A stretch of DNA of 64,000 nucleotides from UBA5069 sp963773745 (lineage in GTDB: Bacteria; Chloroflexota; Anaerolineae; Caldilineales; Caldilineaceae), in assembly GCA_963773745.1 (NCBI GenBank), contig CAVZCL010000001.1, positions 124,001-188,000 of the forward strand. The letters are read 5' to 3'. Positions 1 to 8,101 of this stretch are shown here, piece by piece. The notes under the pieces are model-generated. The model was not told the DNA's origin. It was given only the letters and a program-made list of their open reading frames with translations, and did not search any database. A program made the translations under genes and the position numbers. Numbering within the stretch: position 1 is the first letter of the stretch; the number at the start of each line of letters is the position of its first letter.

Positions 1-237
1 GTGGAGCGTGCTGTGAGCGTGGCCGAGCGCATTCAGGCGGGCACAATCTGGATCAACGATTACCACATCATTAGCGCCGAAGCGCCCTTTGGCGGCTACA
101 AGCAGAGCGGCATCGGGCGCGAACTGGGCACATGGGGCCTCAAGGAATACACAGAGATCAAGCACATTCACGTGCCGCTCAACAACACGCGCGAGTCGAA
201 GTTTTACTATGATATTGTGGTGCCACAAGGCCAATAG
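1..237 (+). CDS. Aldehyde dehydrogenase, C-terminal end (partial)
   Basis: This is the last 78 residues of an NAD(P)-dependent aldehyde dehydrogenase whose start lies outside the window. The segment holds the family's C-terminal signature, including AGTIWIND and PFGGYKQSGIGRELG, followed by the usual KEYTEIKHIHV strand. The catalytic cysteine and glutamate would lie upstream and cannot be seen. The exact substrate cannot be deduced; the end resembles betaine-aldehyde/gamma-aminobutyraldehyde-type enzymes. The final six codons belong to a 385-bp direct repeat whose second copy sits at 12948-13332, so the gene end was duplicated or used as a recombination site. Confidence 0.92.
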   Translation: MERAVSVAERIQAGTIWINDYHIISAEAPFGGYKQSGIGRELGTWGLKEYTEIKHIHVPLNNTRESKFYYDIVVPQGQ

Positions 238-266
238 CCAAATAGCCCGCATGGGCCAACCTAAAC

Positions 267-305
267 GCAAAGGCGTCGCAACCCTCTCGGTTGCGACGCC
301 TTTGC
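267..305. terminator. Hairpin terminator in DR-L
   Basis: A 17-bp perfect stem (267-283 with 289-305) and a five-base loop sit between the aldehyde dehydrogenase end (+) and the minus-strand dioxygenase remnant. It probably terminates both strands, including transcripts of the amino-sugar operon that ends at 618. In the right repeat copy the same hairpin has a 30-bp perfect stem; here the outer left arm has diverged. Confidence 0.75.
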
Positions 306-324
306 TTGCATGTGGGCCGCGGCC

Positions 325-601
325 TCAACCGGCGGCGGAGACAGGCGCCTGGAGTGGAGGCAGCGCGGCCTCAATGCGTTCGCGCTGCGCCTCCAGCCAG
401 GGCGGCAGCTTGAGCGCAGTGCCCAGGGCTGCTTCGGCTTCATCCCACAGAAAGCCCGGGCCGTCAGTGGCAATCTCGTGCAGCACGCCACCCGGCTCGC
501 GGAAGTAAATGGAGCGGAAGTACTGGCGGTCGCGCACGGGCGTCACGCCATAGCCATCCGCATCAAGCAAGGCCCGCCAGCGCTCCTGTGTCGGATCGTC
601 T
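325..601 (-). pseudogene. Truncated 3' end of ring-cleaving dioxygenase gene
   Basis: The last ~92 codons of the gene that is intact at 13056-14003 are repeated here, from LLDADGYGV to the stop codon. The metal-ligand region FREPGGVL-EIATD is kept, with His in place of Tyr after VL. The 5' two thirds are missing, and the copy ends at the repeat boundary at 601. It cannot give a functional enzyme because the N-terminal vicinal-oxygen-chelate module is absent. It lies just downstream of, and in the same orientation as, the kinase gene. Confidence 0.9.
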
Positions 602-617
602 TGCGCTCAACTCCGGC

Positions 618-1529
618 TCACTCCTCCAGCAGGCGCTGCGCCAGGATGAGTGTGCCCTGGGCCGGGTCGGCAACCCATGTTGTGGGGCCCCAGCCATCGC
701 CAAGCAGCGCAGTCACACGTGCGCGCAAGCCGTCGCTAGCTCCAAACAGTCCGCCCGCCAGCGCAAGCGGCGGATCCACCAGCCTCAACCGGCGCGCGGC
801 AGTCGCCGCCATGTGCGCGAGGTCAGCAGCGGCCTGCTCGAACAATCCCAGAGCATCGGCGTCGCCTGCGTTTGCCAACTTGAGCAGTGGGCGCGTCAAT
901 GCTGCCAGCTCGGGCCGGCTGATTCCCTTTTCGTAAACCTGCGCGACGAGGTTAGTGGGGTCTCGAAGGTCCCATGCAACCAGCACGGCCGCCAGTATGC
1001 CATGCGCTTCGGCGCGCCCATCGGCGGTCTGCGTTGCAAGGCGCAGGGCGCGCAGTGCGACATCGTAGCCGCTGCCTTCGTCGCCCAGCATGTAGCCCCA
1101 TCCCCCCACCTGCAGCGTGCGACCGTCGGGCGCACGGGCGAAGCAAGATGAGCCGGTGCCGCTGATCAGAGCGACGCCCCAGCCATTGGGCGTACCGGCG
1201 GCCAGGATCGGGGCCACATCCGTCACGACGACGCAGCGCTGCGCAAGCTGGGAATCGTCAACCCATGCCTGCATCTGAGCCAAATGAACAGGGCGGCCGA
1301 CGCCGGCAATGCCCAGGCAACCGGCCGCAAACAACGTATCGTTGGGCAGCCCGGCAGCGGCAAGCGCCTTGGCAATAGCCTCCTGAATGGCCGCCGTCGC
1401 GGCCTCAATCCCTCGGGTGCGCGGATTGCTGCCCGGCGCAACGCCGCGCCCGATCACTTCGCCTGGCGCAATCGCAATCAGGGCGCGGGTTTGCGTGCCG
1501 CCGCCGTCGACGCCAAGCAATAGCGGCAT
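618..1529 (-). CDS. BadF/BadG-family amino-sugar kinase (MurNAc/GlcNAc kinase candidate)
   Basis: A 303-residue ASKHA-fold kinase. Visible motifs are the N-terminal phosphate loop GVDGGGTQTRAL, a second phosphate segment ISGTGSSCFA and the GWGYMLGDEGSGYDVA segment. These mark the BadF/BadG/BcrA/BcrD family, which includes N-acetylglucosamine kinases and Clostridium MurK, a kinase of both MurNAc and GlcNAc. The start at 1529 is preferred because MPLLLGVDGGG is the family N-terminus and it begins one base after the murQ stop codon. As the last gene of the operon, it would supply MurNAc-6-P for MurQ and GlcNAc-6-P for central metabolism. Substrate is inferred from context. ROK-type kinase is excluded by the motifs. 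Confidence 0.88.
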   Translation of the reverse strand: MPLLLGVDGGGTQTRALIAIAPGEVIGRGVAPGSNPRTRGIEAATAAIQEAIAKALAAAGLPNDTLFAAGCLGIAGVGRPVHLAQMQAWVDDSQLAQRCVVVTDVAPILAAGTPNGWGVALISGTGSSCFARAPDGRTLQVGGWGYMLGDEGSGYDVALRALRLATQTADGRAEAHGILAAVLVAWDLRDPTNLVAQVYEKGISRPELAALTRPLLKLANAGDADALGLFEQAAADLAHMAATAARRLRLVDPPLALAGGLFGASDGLRARVTALLGDGWGPTTWVADPAQGTLILAQRLLEE

Positions 1530-1530
1530 C

Positions 1531-2424
1531 TTAGCGCACTGCCTCGCGCACATGGCCGGCGCTCGATTCGAGCCGGCCGACGGCTCTTTCACGGTCAACG
1601 TGCGCCAGGGTCATTACGATGGCAACTTTTGTGTTGAGGCCGGCCGACTCCAGGGTTGCGGCCGCAGCCTCAAGCGGGAGGCCGGTTGCCGTGGCTACGA
1701 TCTGCACAGCGCGCCGTCGCAACTTGGCATTCAGCGGTTGCATGTCAACCATGAGATTGCTGTAGGTCTTGCCCAGCAGCACCATCACCGTGGTGCTCAG
1801 GCTGTTGAGAACCAGCTTCTGCGCCGTCCCTGCCTTCATGCGCGTAGAGCCGGCAATCACCTCGGGGCCCACAAGCGGCGCAATGACAATTTCAACGGCA
1901 TCGCCCAGTGGCGAGGGGTGGGAACAGGTGACTCCTGCGCGCAGCGCTCCGCGCCGACCGGCCTCGGCAATGGCCCCCAGCACATAGGGTGTGCGCCCAC
2001 TGGCGGCCAGGCCGACCACCACGTCGTCCGCGCCCACGTTGAGCGCGGCCAGATCGCGCGCGCCGATTTCAGGTTGGTCCTCAACGTCTTCCATGGCGTT
2101 CGTCAGCGCGTCGGGCCCGCCCGCGATCAGCCCGCAGATGACGCCGGGCGGCGTGCTGAAGGTGGGCGGGCATTCCGAGGCATCCAGCACGCCCAGTCGC
2201 CCCGAGGTTCCGGCGCCAACGTAGATTAATCGGCCACCGCGCGCAATGCGGGCGGCGGTCTGCTCCGCCAGAGCGGCAATTTGATCGCCAACCGCGGCAA
2301 CGGCCGCAGCTACCTGCGCGTCCTCGGCATTGATGAGCCGCACGATCTCACGCGCGTCCGCTTCATCAATCCGAATCGTTGCCAGATTGCGCGCCTCGGT
2401 CAGCGGTGTATAGGTCTCGGTCAC
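1531..2424 (-). CDS. murQ: N-acetylmuramic acid 6-phosphate etherase MurQ
   Basis: MurQ cleaves the D-lactyl ether of MurNAc-6-P to give GlcNAc-6-P and D-lactate in the cytoplasm. The 297-residue protein shows the SIS-domain signature IYVGAGTSGRLGVLDASECP, containing the conserved catalytic-region glutamate, then ASGRTPYVLGAI, GPEVIAGSTRMKAGTAQK and NLMVDMQPLNAKL. The C-terminal helical part is present, so length matches the family. The GTG start at 2424 is chosen because GAGGAG precedes it at good spacing and the upstream extension is not family-like. It follows anmK by about 100 bp and abuts the kinase gene, placing it between the two activities that make its substrate. Confidence 0.96.
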   Translation of the reverse strand: MTETYTPLTEARNLATIRIDEADAREIVRLINAEDAQVAAAVAAVGDQIAALAEQTAARIARGGRLIYVGAGTSGRLGVLDASECPPTFSTPPGVICGLIAGGPDALTNAMEDVEDQPEIGARDLAALNVGADDVVVGLAASGRTPYVLGAIAEAGRRGALRAGVTCSHPSPLGDAVEIVIAPLVGPEVIAGSTRMKAGTAQKLVLNSLSTTVMVLLGKTYSNLMVDMQPLNAKLRRRAVQIVATATGLPLEAAAATLESAGLNTKVAIVMTLAHVDRERAVGRLESSAGHVREAVR

Positions 2425-2524
2425 AATGGGGCTCCTCAAGGACTTCAAGTGAACAGGGACCAGAGAACGAGCCGCGTTCCCCAATCCCTGCTCCAATCCA
2501 GCAAAGCTTGCTTTCATTCAATAG

Positions 2525-3727
2525 CTACGCCAGCACGATCCGTTCAGGTGCATCCACGGGTGCGGCCAGCACATTAGCCAGCAGGGCGCGGTAGTTGGCG
2601 CCGGGCGTTATGCTGCCCAACACGGCGGGTGTGTCGGCCCCAGTCACCTCAGGCATGCCGGCCGGGTAGCCATGCACGCACGTATAGCCCAGCAGGGCAA
2701 AGGCAACGGCTTCCTTGGCGTCAGCGTCGAGGCCGAACTCGTCAGCCAGCCGCACTTGCGTGCCGGGCATGGCCGCAACCAGCAGAGCACGTAGCGTTGG
2801 ATTGCGGCTGCCCCCACCCGAGAGCCACAACTCATCAACCGGGCCGCAGTAGCGCTGACAGCTCTCGCCGATGCTCCAGGCCGTGAGAGCGGTGATGGTG
2901 GCGACGGTATCCTCAGGGGGCAGGCCGGCCGCGGCGGCGCGCGCAATAATTCCCTGCGCCTCGGCCGGGCCAAAGAGTTCGCGACCTGTGGAGCGCGGCG
3001 GCTTGCGGTGCAGAAAAGGGTGCTGCAGCAGGTCGGCCAGCAGCTCCTCGTCGAGTGCGCCCGCGGCCGCCATGCGCCCATCTTCATCAAACAGGAGACG
3101 ACCGCCGCTCAATTGGCGGACAGCCTCGTCGATCAGGACGTTGCCCGGGCCGGTGTCGAACGCCAGCGGCGGCTGGTCGGGGGCCAGGTAGGTCACATTG
3201 CCAATGCCGCCAATGTTCTGTACGGCGCGGCGCAGGGTTGGGTGGCGAAAGAGCAGCGTGTCAAGGTAGGGCACCAGCGGCGCGCCCTCACCGCCGCGCG
3301 CCATATCCGCCGTGCGGAAATCGGAGGCAACGGTGCAGCCAGTACGCGCCGCAATCACCGCTGGCGCACCAATCTGCAGCGTGGAACGCACTGCGCCATT
3401 CGCAACCTGATGATAGACCGTCTGCCCGTGAGAGGCAATCAAGTCAACATCGGCCATCGTGCAGCCGGCGTCATGCAACAAGTCCGTGGCCGCCGCGGCG
3501 AAAGCCTCGCCGAGCAGAACGTTGACCTCACAGACGTCCACCGTGCTGCCCTGGTGAGGCGGCAGAAGGGCGTGTACGCGCTCGCGCAGTGCAGGGTCAA
3601 GAGGCGCCATGAGAAAGTACCTCACCTGCATGCGCAGCGTGCGCGGTGCTGCGTCCGGGCTGATCTGAACCAGCGCGGCGTCAATCGCATCCATCGAAGT
3701 GCCAGACATCAAGCCGACAATCAACAC
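2525..3727 (-). CDS. anmK: Anhydro-N-acetylmuramic acid kinase AnmK
   Basis: AnmK opens and phosphorylates 1,6-anhydro-MurNAc to MurNAc-6-P using ATP. The 400-residue protein starts with GLMSGTSMDAIDAALV, continues with ASHGQTVYHQ, NIGGIGNVTYL and AFDTGPGNVLIDEA, and ends with the adenosine segment WLSGGGSRNPTLRALL. All are hallmarks of the family, and the length is normal. It lies 20 bp after the oxidoreductase gene. Its presence implies that anhydro-muropeptides made by lytic transglycosylases, or sugars derived from them, reach the cytoplasm and feed MurQ in the next gene. Confidence 0.96.
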   Translation of the reverse strand: MLIVGLMSGTSMDAIDAALVQISPDAAPRTLRMQVRYFLMAPLDPALRERVHALLPPHQGSTVDVCEVNVLLGEAFAAAATDLLHDAGCTMADVDLIASHGQTVYHQVANGAVRSTLQIGAPAVIAARTGCTVASDFRTADMARGGEGAPLVPYLDTLLFRHPTLRRAVQNIGGIGNVTYLAPDQPPLAFDTGPGNVLIDEAVRQLSGGRLLFDEDGRMAAAGALDEELLADLLQHPFLHRKPPRSTGRELFGPAEAQGIIARAAAAGLPPEDTVATITALTAWSIGESCQRYCGPVDELWLSGGGSRNPTLRALLVAAMPGTQVRLADEFGLDADAKEAVAFALLGYTCVHGYPAGMPEVTGADTPAVLGSITPGANYRALLANVLAAPVDAPERIVLA

Positions 3728-3747
3728 CGCGTGCTCCTCTGTATTGG

Positions 3748-4761
3748 CTACAAATCCACCGGCTGCCCACTCATGGCCGACTGCTCAATCGCGCAGAGAA
3801 CCCTGGTCACTGCAATCCCGTCGGCGCCGGTGGCGATGGGTTCAGCACCTGCGGTCACGGTATCAACGAAGTGGACAATGCTATCGAGCACGAAGCCGGT
3901 CAAGTGCGGCCCGGTGGGCGGAGCGAGCAGATCTGGGTAGGAGGCGCGCTCCCCGTAAAGTTCCAGGAGGCGGTTGTGCGAACCGTCAATATTGATCGCG
4001 CCGCGGCTGCCCAGTATCTCCATCTTCAGATCCTTCACCGTGGGATGCGAGCGCGGCAGGATCCAGGCATGCTCAAAGAGCGCCACCGCACCGCTGCGGA
4101 ACTCAACCGTAGCCACGTGGAAATCGGGCGTGTCGACACCCGCCTCGCATAGCACGCCCGACCGGCTGACGGCATAGACGCGCACGGGTTCGTCATCCAG
4201 CATCCAGCGCACAATATCCACCATGTGGCTGGCCAGAAACCAGAGCCCCGATGACCGCCCCGACCAGCGCAGCATTTCCAACGGCACCGCCACGGTGTTG
4301 CTCAGGCGTGCATAGACATAGCGCGGTGAACCTATGTCACCGCGGCGGATGGCATCACGCGCCTGCACCATGGGCGGGTTGACGCGATTGTGGAAATCGA
4401 CCATGAGGGTCACATCGTGGGCCGCTGCCACAGCAGTGATCTCTTCGGCTTCGTCCACGGTGGTGGCCAGCGGCTTTTCCACCAGCAGATGCTTGCCGGC
4501 GGACGCAGCCGCTACGGCAACGTTGCGATGGAGGTGGTCGGGCGTGGCAATGGAAACCGCAGTGATTGCCGGGTCATCCAGCACGCGCTGCAGGTCATCG
4601 GTGGCATAGCTGGCGCCGTAACGCTCGGCAATCAACTCAGCCCGCTTCAAGTCCAGGTCGCAGACGGCAACGAAATCAACGGCGTGGTGGCGGCTGTACG
4701 CCTGCGCGTGGCGCTCGCCGAACAATCCTGCACCAATGAGTGCAAAACCCTTCTTGTCCAT
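3748..4761 (-). CDS. Gfo/Idh/MocA-family oxidoreductase
   Basis: A 337-residue NAD(P)-dependent sugar oxidoreductase. The Rossmann start ALIGAGLFGERHAQAY, the dinucleotide-binding SIATPDHLH and the lysine motif VEKPLATTVDEA are visible, followed by the C-terminal alpha/beta domain with ASHMVDIVRWML, which carries the likely catalytic His. It sits inside the amino-sugar operon, two bases downstream of a permease gene and 20 bp before anmK. No step of the known MurNAc salvage pathway needs such an enzyme. Its substrate is unknown; it may act on a modified or oxidised muramyl sugar, or the importer may carry an additional sugar. Confidence 0.93.
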   Translation of the reverse strand: MDKKGFALIGAGLFGERHAQAYSRHHAVDFVAVCDLDLKRAELIAERYGASYATDDLQRVLDDPAITAVSIATPDHLHRNVAVAAASAGKHLLVEKPLATTVDEAEEITAVAAAHDVTLMVDFHNRVNPPMVQARDAIRRGDIGSPRYVYARLSNTVAVPLEMLRWSGRSSGLWFLASHMVDIVRWMLDDEPVRVYAVSRSGVLCEAGVDTPDFHVATVEFRSGAVALFEHAWILPRSHPTVKDLKMEILGSRGAINIDGSHNRLLELYGERASYPDLLAPPTGPHLTGFVLDSIVHFVDTVTAGAEPIATGADGIAVTRVLCAIEQSAMSGQPVDL

Positions 4762-4763
4762 GG

Positions 4764-5621
4764 CTACCCTTTGACTGCGCCCATGCGCACGCCCTCGACA
4801 AAGGCGCGCTGGAATAGGAAGAAGAAGATGATCATCGGCAGCGCGGCCAGCGCCGCCCCGGCAAAGATAACGCCATAGTCAGTGGCGAACTCGCCCTGCA
4901 AATTCGCGACGCCAACAGTAAGCGTGTAGTTTTGCGGGCGGGTGAGCGCAATCAGCGGCCAGAGAAAGTCGTTCCAGTGGCGCACAAAGGTGAAGATTGC
5001 CAGCGCGCCCAGCGCCGGCACGGAGAGCGGCAGGATCACGTTGATGAAGACCCCCAGCTCGCTGCAGCCGTCAATGCGGGCCGCGTCCTCCAGCTCGGAT
5101 GGCAGCGTCTGGATGTACTGGCGCATGAGGAAGATGCCGAAGGCGGTGGCCGTGCCGGGCAGAATTATCGCCCAAATCGAATCGATCAGATGCAGTTCAT
5201 TCGTCACCACGAAGAGCGGCACAACCGTCACATGAATCGGCACCATGAGCGTGCTGAGCATGAGCCAGAAGAGCACTTCGCGTCCAGGGAATCTGCGCTT
5301 GGCGAAGGCGTAACCGGCGAGGCTGTCAAAGAAGAGGTGCCAAACCGTGACCGCGGTTGCAATCATCAGGCTGTTGAGCATCCAATTGATGTAATAGACG
5401 TTGCCCTGGAGCAAGCGCCTGAAGTTGTCGAGGCTCCACGCCGGCCAGAGGATTGGCGTAAGCGGCGGATCGGCCGTAATCGGCGTGAGCGCATTGACGA
5501 AGAGCCAATACATGGGGAAGAGCGAAATCACCGACGTAACAATGAGTATCAACCAACCTGCAATTGACCAACCATTGACACGTGCCTTGCGCGGCGCCCC
5601 CGCACTATGTGCAGTTGTCAT
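4764..5621 (-). CDS. Sugar ABC transporter permease (MalG/CUT1 type)
   Basis: An integral membrane permease of about 285 residues with six predicted transmembrane segments. The EAA loop is ELEDAARIDGCSELGVFINV followed by ILPLSVPALG, the docking site for the ATPase. The start at 5621 lies one base after the stop of the preceding permease, so the two are translationally coupled. No ATPase gene is in the operon, so a shared MsmK/UgpC-like ATPase elsewhere probably drives import. By context the cargo is an amino sugar or disaccharide from peptidoglycan; this is inferred. Confidence 0.95.
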   Translation of the reverse strand: MTTAHSAGAPRKARVNGWSIAGWLILIVTSVISLFPMYWLFVNALTPITADPPLTPILWPAWSLDNFRRLLQGNVYYINWMLNSLMIATAVTVWHLFFDSLAGYAFAKRRFPGREVLFWLMLSTLMVPIHVTVVPLFVVTNELHLIDSIWAIILPGTATAFGIFLMRQYIQTLPSELEDAARIDGCSELGVFINVILPLSVPALGALAIFTFVRHWNDFLWPLIALTRPQNYTLTVGVANLQGEFATDYGVIFAGAALAALPMIIFFFLFQRAFVEGVRMGAVKG

Positions 5622-5622
5622 T

Positions 5623-6579
5623 TCAATACTCCACATCGCTGCGCAGGGCACGGAATTGAATGACCGCCAGCACCGATACCATCAGAAAGAGAACGAACGC
5701 CTGGGCCGAGGCGATGCCGAAATCAAACGCCTTGAAGCCGTTGTTGTAGATCTGCGTGACTATTGTCTGCGTGCTGTTGCCCACCCCCGACGGCACCATG
5801 GCGTAGACACGATCGAACACTTCGAAGCTGGCAATGGTGTAGAGCACCACAAGGTACAGCGTCGTCGATTGGATGAGCGGCAGAGTGATGCTCCACCAGC
5901 GGCGGATCGGGCCGGCGCCGTCGAGTTTCGCGGCCTCGTAATACTCAGCCGGTACGCTTCCCATGGCAGCACTGAAGAGAACGACAGCAGTCGCCGGCAT
6001 GGTCAACACGGCCGAAAGCGTAATGCTCCCCAGGGCGATATTGGGATTCGAAAGCCAGCGAATTGGCTCCACGCCAAAGAAGCCCAACATCCAGTTGGCA
6101 AAGCCCCATTGCGCGTTAAAGATATAACGCCACGTCATGCCGACAATCAGTGCAGAGGTTACAGCCGGCAGGTAGTACGCTGCGCGGAACATGCTCCTGA
6201 AGTATTTGGCTAGGGGCTGGATGAGGCTGGCGAGGATGAGCCCCAAAAGTATGTTGGATGAGACAACGAAGACGCTGTAGAAGAGCGTGTTTCTAATCGC
6301 AGTTACAAAGAGGCCGCGCTGCTGGGTAAATGCGTCCACATAGTTCTGGTACCACGGATTCTGCCAGACACCGCCACGGACCAAACTGAAATCCTGGAAC
6401 GAAATGATGAAGGACCAGATCACAGGGATCAGCACGAAGAGGCTGAAGGTGATCAGGCTGGGCAGAACAAAGGCATAGCTCCAGCCGTAGCGTCTGAAGA
6501 AGAGCCTTACGGCCCCGGGGCTACGCGGCGCCGCCACCGCGTCGCTTGTAATATCGGTTGTTGCCAAAACGCTCTCCAA
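5623..6579 (-). CDS. Sugar ABC transporter permease (MalF/CUT1 type)
   Basis: A 318-residue permease with an N-terminal cytoplasmic leader, then six hydrophobic segments beginning YAFVLPSLITFSLFVLIPVI. The EAA motif is EYYEAAKLDGAGPIRRWWSI followed by TLPL. It pairs with the MalG-type permease directly downstream and with the lipoprotein receptor 60 bp upstream, the usual order of a CUT1 carbohydrate importer. Confidence 0.95.
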   Translation of the reverse strand: MESVLATTDITSDAVAAPRSPGAVRLFFRRYGWSYAFVLPSLITFSLFVLIPVIWSFIISFQDFSLVRGGVWQNPWYQNYVDAFTQQRGLFVTAIRNTLFYSVFVVSSNILLGLILASLIQPLAKYFRSMFRAAYYLPAVTSALIVGMTWRYIFNAQWGFANWMLGFFGVEPIRWLSNPNIALGSITLSAVLTMPATAVVLFSAAMGSVPAEYYEAAKLDGAGPIRRWWSITLPLIQSTTLYLVVLYTIASFEVFDRVYAMVPSGVGNSTQTIVTQIYNNGFKAFDFGIASAQAFVLFLMVSVLAVIQFRALRSDVEY

Positions 6580-6639
6580 TCACAATGTGGTTGCCGGTTC
6601 CGCCAAGGCTACTGGCGGAACCGGCAACGCGAACACCGA

Positions 6640-8019
6640 CTACTGGCTTTCTTCCGAAAGCAAGTCGTTAATCTCGGGTGCAATTTCGTTCATGGCCTGC
6701 TCTGCCGTGATCTGGCCGAAGATCACGTTCTGCAGCGCCGGATGGACGATGCGGGTCAGCGGCGACCAGTTCTTCAGAATCGGCGTAACGTACATGTACG
6801 GCAGGAAGGGAAGGAAGTTGTCCAGCGGGGGCGCAACCACCACCGAGGCGCGTGCGCCTGGCGCGAGGTAGAAGCCAACTGGGTGAATGTCGGAAGGCGG
6901 CACATCTTCCTGAACGGCAGCGCTGGTCAAATAGCGAGCAAGGTCCATGCCGGCGGCAACGCGCGCCGCGTCGTCCTGCTGCACCACTGCGATCAGGCCC
7001 ATTGCGCCAATCGTTACGGGTTCATTGTCGCCAAAGGTCGGGACCGGGTAAATCTCGAAGTTCACATTGTCGGCCTTGAACTGTGCGGCAGGGCCGGTTG
7101 CATCAATGATCATGGCCAGCTGGCCATTTGTGAAACCACCCTTGACTTCGGCGTCAGCCATGGCCCCAAAGTCAGGCGGTGTGACCTTCTCGACAAGCGC
7201 CAGATCGGCATAGCGCTGGATGGCGGCGATTGCTTCGGGCGAGTCGAAACCGAACTTGCCGTCAACCACCGGGCGAATGGACGGGCCGCCATTCATGAAG
7301 AGCGGCCAGGAGTTGACCACGCCCGGGTCTACAAAGCCTGCCCAGCCGTAGACCTGTTCGCCGTTGTCACGCGTAAAGGTCAACTGCTTGGCAACGTCAA
7401 CGAATTCTTCCCAGGTCCAGGTTGTTGACGGCAGTTCGACGCCGCGCTCAGCGAAGACGTCGGTGTTCAGGTACATGCCCATGGGCACAACCCAAAGCGG
7501 CCATGCCATCGCCTTGTTGTCCTGCAGGCGCACGACATCCAGCACGTTGGGATAGAAGTCGGCGAGGTCCTCAGCAGTCATGTAATCTTCGGCGGGGGCG
7601 ATCAGCCCATCAGCAACGAAGGCCAGCAGGCGGTCGGAAGGCAGGCGCAGCACGTCAACGCCCTGGCCGGTCTGCACAGCGGTGTTGAGCTTGGTGAAGC
7701 CTTCATCGTTCGGCGGGTAGCCGATGAGCTCAACGTTGATGCCAGGATTGGCTGCCTCGAACGCGGCAACAGCGGCTTCCATCGGCACGGCGAACTGGTT
7801 GCCAGGGGTGTAGCCGAGCACCCAGTAGTTCAGGTCGCCCTGATACCCGCTGGAGCTGACACGGATATCACTCGAGGCAGCGGGTTCCTGTGCAGGCGCC
7901 GCTGTTGCGTCAACGGCAGGTGCAGCGGGTGCAGCAGGGGCAACAGGCGCAGCCGTACAGGCGCTCAGCACAAGGCTGACCACCAGCACCAGCAGCAGAT
8001 AGAACGAACGAGTCTTCAT
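6640..8019 (-). CDS. Sugar ABC transporter solute-binding lipoprotein
   Basis: A 459-residue extracytoplasmic receptor. The start at 8019 follows AAGGAGAGA and gives a type II signal peptide, LLVLVVSLVLSAC, with the lipidated Cys near residue 19. An Ala/Pro-rich linker comes before the mature family 1 binding fold. Inside, AVAAFEAANPGINVELIGYP, PLWVVPMGMYLNTDVF, TTWTWEEFVDVAKQL and AMIIDATGPAAQF are typical of CUT1 sugar receptors. It lies between namZ and the permeases. The ligand is not readable; MurNAc, MurNAc-GlcNAc or a related muropeptide sugar is the contextual expectation. Confidence 0.94.
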   Translation of the reverse strand: MKTRSFYLLLVLVVSLVLSACTAAPVAPAAPAAPAVDATAAPAQEPAASSDIRVSSSGYQGDLNYWVLGYTPGNQFAVPMEAAVAAFEAANPGINVELIGYPPNDEGFTKLNTAVQTGQGVDVLRLPSDRLLAFVADGLIAPAEDYMTAEDLADFYPNVLDVVRLQDNKAMAWPLWVVPMGMYLNTDVFAERGVELPSTTWTWEEFVDVAKQLTFTRDNGEQVYGWAGFVDPGVVNSWPLFMNGGPSIRPVVDGKFGFDSPEAIAAIQRYADLALVEKVTPPDFGAMADAEVKGGFTNGQLAMIIDATGPAAQFKADNVNFEIYPVPTFGDNEPVTIGAMGLIAVVQQDDAARVAAGMDLARYLTSAAVQEDVPPSDIHPVGFYLAPGARASVVVAPPLDNFLPFLPYMYVTPILKNWSPLTRIVHPALQNVIFGQITAEQAMNEIAPEINDLLSEESQ

Positions 8020-8101
8020 ATCTCTCTCCTTGGCAAGTGTAGACGATGAATCCCAACACCGCAGGACGCGGTGAATGGTACAGGATAGGCAGGCGAACCT
8101 C

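Larger units (their letters stand above)
217..601. repeat. 385-bp direct repeat, left copy (DR-L)
   Basis: Bases 217-601 match 12948-13332 in the same orientation and at the same length, with about 15 mismatches by eye. Eight of these fall in one 24-base stretch at 249-266, on the left outer arm of the terminator. The copy contains the last codons of the aldehyde dehydrogenase, a terminator hairpin and the last ~92 codons of the dioxygenase gene. The match stops abruptly at 601, only 17 bp before the stop codon of the kinase gene. The two copies bracket the whole amino-sugar operon. Confidence 0.93.

Noticed and set aside
618..1598. Kinase start at 1598
   Set aside because: It would overlap murQ by 68 bases and add 23 residues not found in the family; the start at 1529 is adjacent to the murQ stop.
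5401..6213. Long plus-strand open frames opposite the permease genes, and similar long antisense frames elsewhere (e.g. 18071-19069, 24183-26207, 31447-33543)
   Set aside because: High GC leaves long antisense frames; composition is Arg/His/Gln-rich without domains, and they oppose clearly coding genes.
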